This document shows, in pieces, positions 61,952 to 64,000 of a stretch of 64,000 bases of DNA; position 1 is the first letter of the stretch; every line of letters starts with the position of its first letter. The notes below the pieces were generated by a model, which was not told where the DNA came from, made no database searches, and saw nothing but the letters and a program-made list of their open reading frames with translations. The position numbers and the translations under genes were made by a program. The stretch is taken from positions 718,330 through 782,329 of the forward strand of contig JAFBJZ010000673.1 in assembly GCA_016785225.1 (NCBI GenBank), read 5' to 3'. Source of the stretch: Psettodes erumei. Its lineage: Eukaryota; Chordata; Actinopteri; Pleuronectiformes; Psettodidae.

Positions 61952-62758
61952 GACACGAGTTGGGAGATGAGCAGTACACCTTTTGTTTTTCTTCCTGCAA
62001 AGTGACATCATCAATTGATGTACTCCGTCACTCCACTCTGCAGCAGGTGTCTCTCAAGTGACTGGTGCATTTTTTAAACCAGGAGAGCCTAAAAAACCCA
62101 GACAACACTGGACGTTGTGTTAAAGCTACTGAAAACATATTTTTGTGTGGCCTACTTTTATTAAACAGCAGAAGAATTAAAAAAACAATCTCAAGTGAAC
62201 ATATTTCCCCACTGCAAAATGCCAGTGATTGCACATATCAACAAGAAAATGCAGTGTGAACATGTAAAATATCATTCAGCCAAGACAAAAACTGGTTGGC
62301 GTAAGTACTTTGAATGTAATATTGTAGTTCCTTTTCGGTGCTAACCTGGAACACTTAAAAGAAGGGAGAAAAAAAGGAAAAATCAATAGTATAACTTACA
62401 GTATTTGCCTTTACTACCTTCATTTGAAAGGAGAAACAGAAATGTGTTAAAGCCATTTGAAAATTGCTAACTTGTTTTAAGTTCAGACTGAAGAATCTTT
62501 GCTTCAAGAATTTCAGGTCAGTAAGTGAAAATCATGTTCAGTTAGTTTTGTATTACATTTGATTGATTCATTTGAAATAGCAAGGCTTTGTGCTGTATCA
62601 TGATTGACGAACGGGCCACTGATGGCCTGTGGAAATTATGCAAACAGTGGGTGGTATGCAAACATAGTACTAGACTTTTAATTCAGTGCTGATTTGACTG
62701 CTGAACTATAAGAATATTCTGTCATCTCACTTTTTAGTACTGCAGTAGCCAAAATAAA
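61952..62758 (+). other. astn2: astn2 3' UTR with candidate polyadenylation signal
   Basis: Non-coding AT-rich sequence after the stop. AATAAA at 62753-62758 is the best polyadenylation signal seen, giving a 3' UTR of about 0.8 kb; an ATTAAA near 62160 is an alternative. The satellite array begins about 65 bp beyond the distal signal. Confidence 0.55.
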
Positions 62759-62822
62759 AACTATGGAATTTATGGTAACTAATTTCAAGGAGGGAACACA
62801 GATTTGTGCATTCAGAAATTTT

Positions 62823-64000
62823 CGACATAGTATAGTATGTTGTTTTTTTCATTTTTCTGACATACTGAATTATGACCTTTTTATGCATTTTTAACACATA
62901 TTATCATGTAGAGTGCATATAAAACAGTATTCCTTGATGTTTTGTTGCATTTTGAACCCAAAAAAAATTTCGCCATTTTTTTTCGATTTTTCGACATAGT
63001 ATAGTATGTCTTTTTTTCATTTTTCTGACATACTGAATTATGACCTTTTTATGCATTTTTAACACATATTATCACATAGAGTGCATATAAAACAGTATTC
63101 CTTGATGTTTTGTTGCATTTTGAAAAAAAAAAATTTTTCGCCATTTTTTCGAATTTTTCGACATAGTATAGTATGTCTTTTTTTTCATTTTTCTGACATA
63201 CTGAATTATGACCTTTTTATGCATTTTTAACACATATTATCATGTAGAGTGCATATAAAACAGTATTCCTTGATGTTTTGTTGCATTTTGAAGAAAAAAA
63301 AATTTCATTTTTTTTTTACGATTTTTCGACATAGTATAGTATGTTGTTTTTTTCATTTTTCTGACATACTGAATTATGACCTTTTTATGCATTTTTAACA
63401 CATATTATCATGTAGAGTGCATATAAAACAGTATTCCTTGATGTTTTGTTGCATTTTGAAAAAAAAAAATTTCGCCATTTTTTTCGATTTTTCGACATAG
63501 TATAGTATGTCTTTTTTTCATTTTTCTGACATACTGAATTATGACCTTTTATGCATTTTTAACACATATTATCATGTAGAGTGCATATAAAACAGTATTC
63601 CTTGATGTTTTGTTGCATTTTGAAAAAAAAAATTTTTCGCCATTTTTTCGTTTTTTCGACATAGTATAGTATGTTGTTTTTTTCATTTTTCTGACATACT
63701 GAATTATGACCTTTTTATGCATTTTTAACACATATTATCACGTAGAGTGCATATAAAACAGTATTCCTTGATGTTTTGTTGCATTTTGAACCCAAAAAAA
63801 ATTTTGCCATTTTTTTCGATTTTTCGACATAGTATAGTATGTTTTTTTTTTTCATTTTTCTGACATACTGAATTATGACCTTTTTATGCATTTTTAACAC
63901 ATATTATCATGTAGAGTGCATATAAAACAGTATTCCTTGATGTTTTGTTGCATTTTGAAGAAAAAAAAAATTTCGCCATTTTTTCGATTTTTTCGACATA
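62823..64000. repeat. AT-rich tandem satellite, unit about 167 bp
   Basis: The unit start CGACATAGTATAGTATGT recurs at 62823, 62992, 63159, 63327, 63493, 63657, 63825 and 63994, giving seven full units of 164-169 bp and the start of an eighth cut by the window end. Units are nearly identical except for homopolymer length (A and T runs) and a CCC variant before the A run in units 1 and 6 of the array region near 62957 and 63791. The short minus-strand open frames repeating MLKMHKKVIIQYVRKMKK arise from the repeat and are not genes. Confidence 0.97.

Noticed and set aside
63549..63900. Repeated minus-strand ORFs (MLKMHKK...)
   Set aside because: They recur once per satellite unit with length set by homopolymer phase; they are repeat-derived.
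62823..64000. Regularly spaced repeats resembling a CRISPR array
   Set aside because: The whole 167-bp unit is repeated without unique spacers, in a vertebrate genome with no cas genes; it is a tandem satellite.

Overview
The window is eukaryotic nuclear DNA, almost certainly from a ray-finned fish. It has intron-rich vertebrate genes with canonical GT-AG splice sites, many (GT)n/(CA)n microsatellites, a CR1/L2-type LINE 3' tail and AT-rich satellite DNA. It contains no operons, CRISPR arrays, rRNA genes or tRNA genes that I could support.

Two protein-coding genes are visible. The plus strand carries the 3' part of an astrotactin gene, read as ten exons between 8126 and 61951. They splice in a continuous frame (1,681 bp: one leftover base plus 560 codons including TGA) and encode about 559 C-terminal residues: the end of the MACPF domain with its YGSHY signature, a Cys-rich connector, a fibronectin type III domain and the C-terminal astrotactin-specific (annexin-like) region. 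Earlier exons must lie upstream of base 1, because the first exon seen starts inside a codon. The minus strand carries an intact single-exon TRIM32 coding sequence (13921-15978, 685 aa: RING, B-box, coiled coil, NHL repeats). It is nested inside the 10.5-kb astrotactin intron, and a probable noncoding first exon and CpG-rich promoter lie at about 16.8-17.05 kb. TRIM32 inside ASTN2 in antisense is the known vertebrate arrangement, so I call the host gene astn2 rather than astn1.

Layout: 1-8125, upstream intron with a decayed LINE reverse-transcriptase fragment (about 2.4-2.75 kb), a long GT repeat and a small perfect hairpin. 8.1-10.1 kb, three MACPF exons. 10.1-20.6 kb, the intron holding trim32. 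20.6-30.5 kb, three exons (end of MACPF, Cys-rich connector, start of FnIII). 30.5-49.9 kb, the largest intron, with a frame-compatible ORF that could be an alternative last exon (39.7 kb), a LINE 3' tail (43.3 kb), a 1-kb head-to-tail duplication (45.9-47.8 kb) and a foldback element (48.25-48.44 kb). 49.9-61.95 kb, the last four exons. After the stop come a 3' UTR with an AATAAA near 62755 and then a tandem satellite of about 167 bp (62823 to the window end) that runs off the window.

The two genes share a locus but belong to different pathways. Astrotactins are neuronal membrane proteins of glial-guided migration and membrane trafficking; TRIM32 is a cytoplasmic E3 ubiquitin ligase. Nothing resembling a wholly new system was found. 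The points most worth following are the satellite and its possible relation to a nearby minisatellite, the 1-kb duplication, the foldback element, and the candidate alternative terminal exon.
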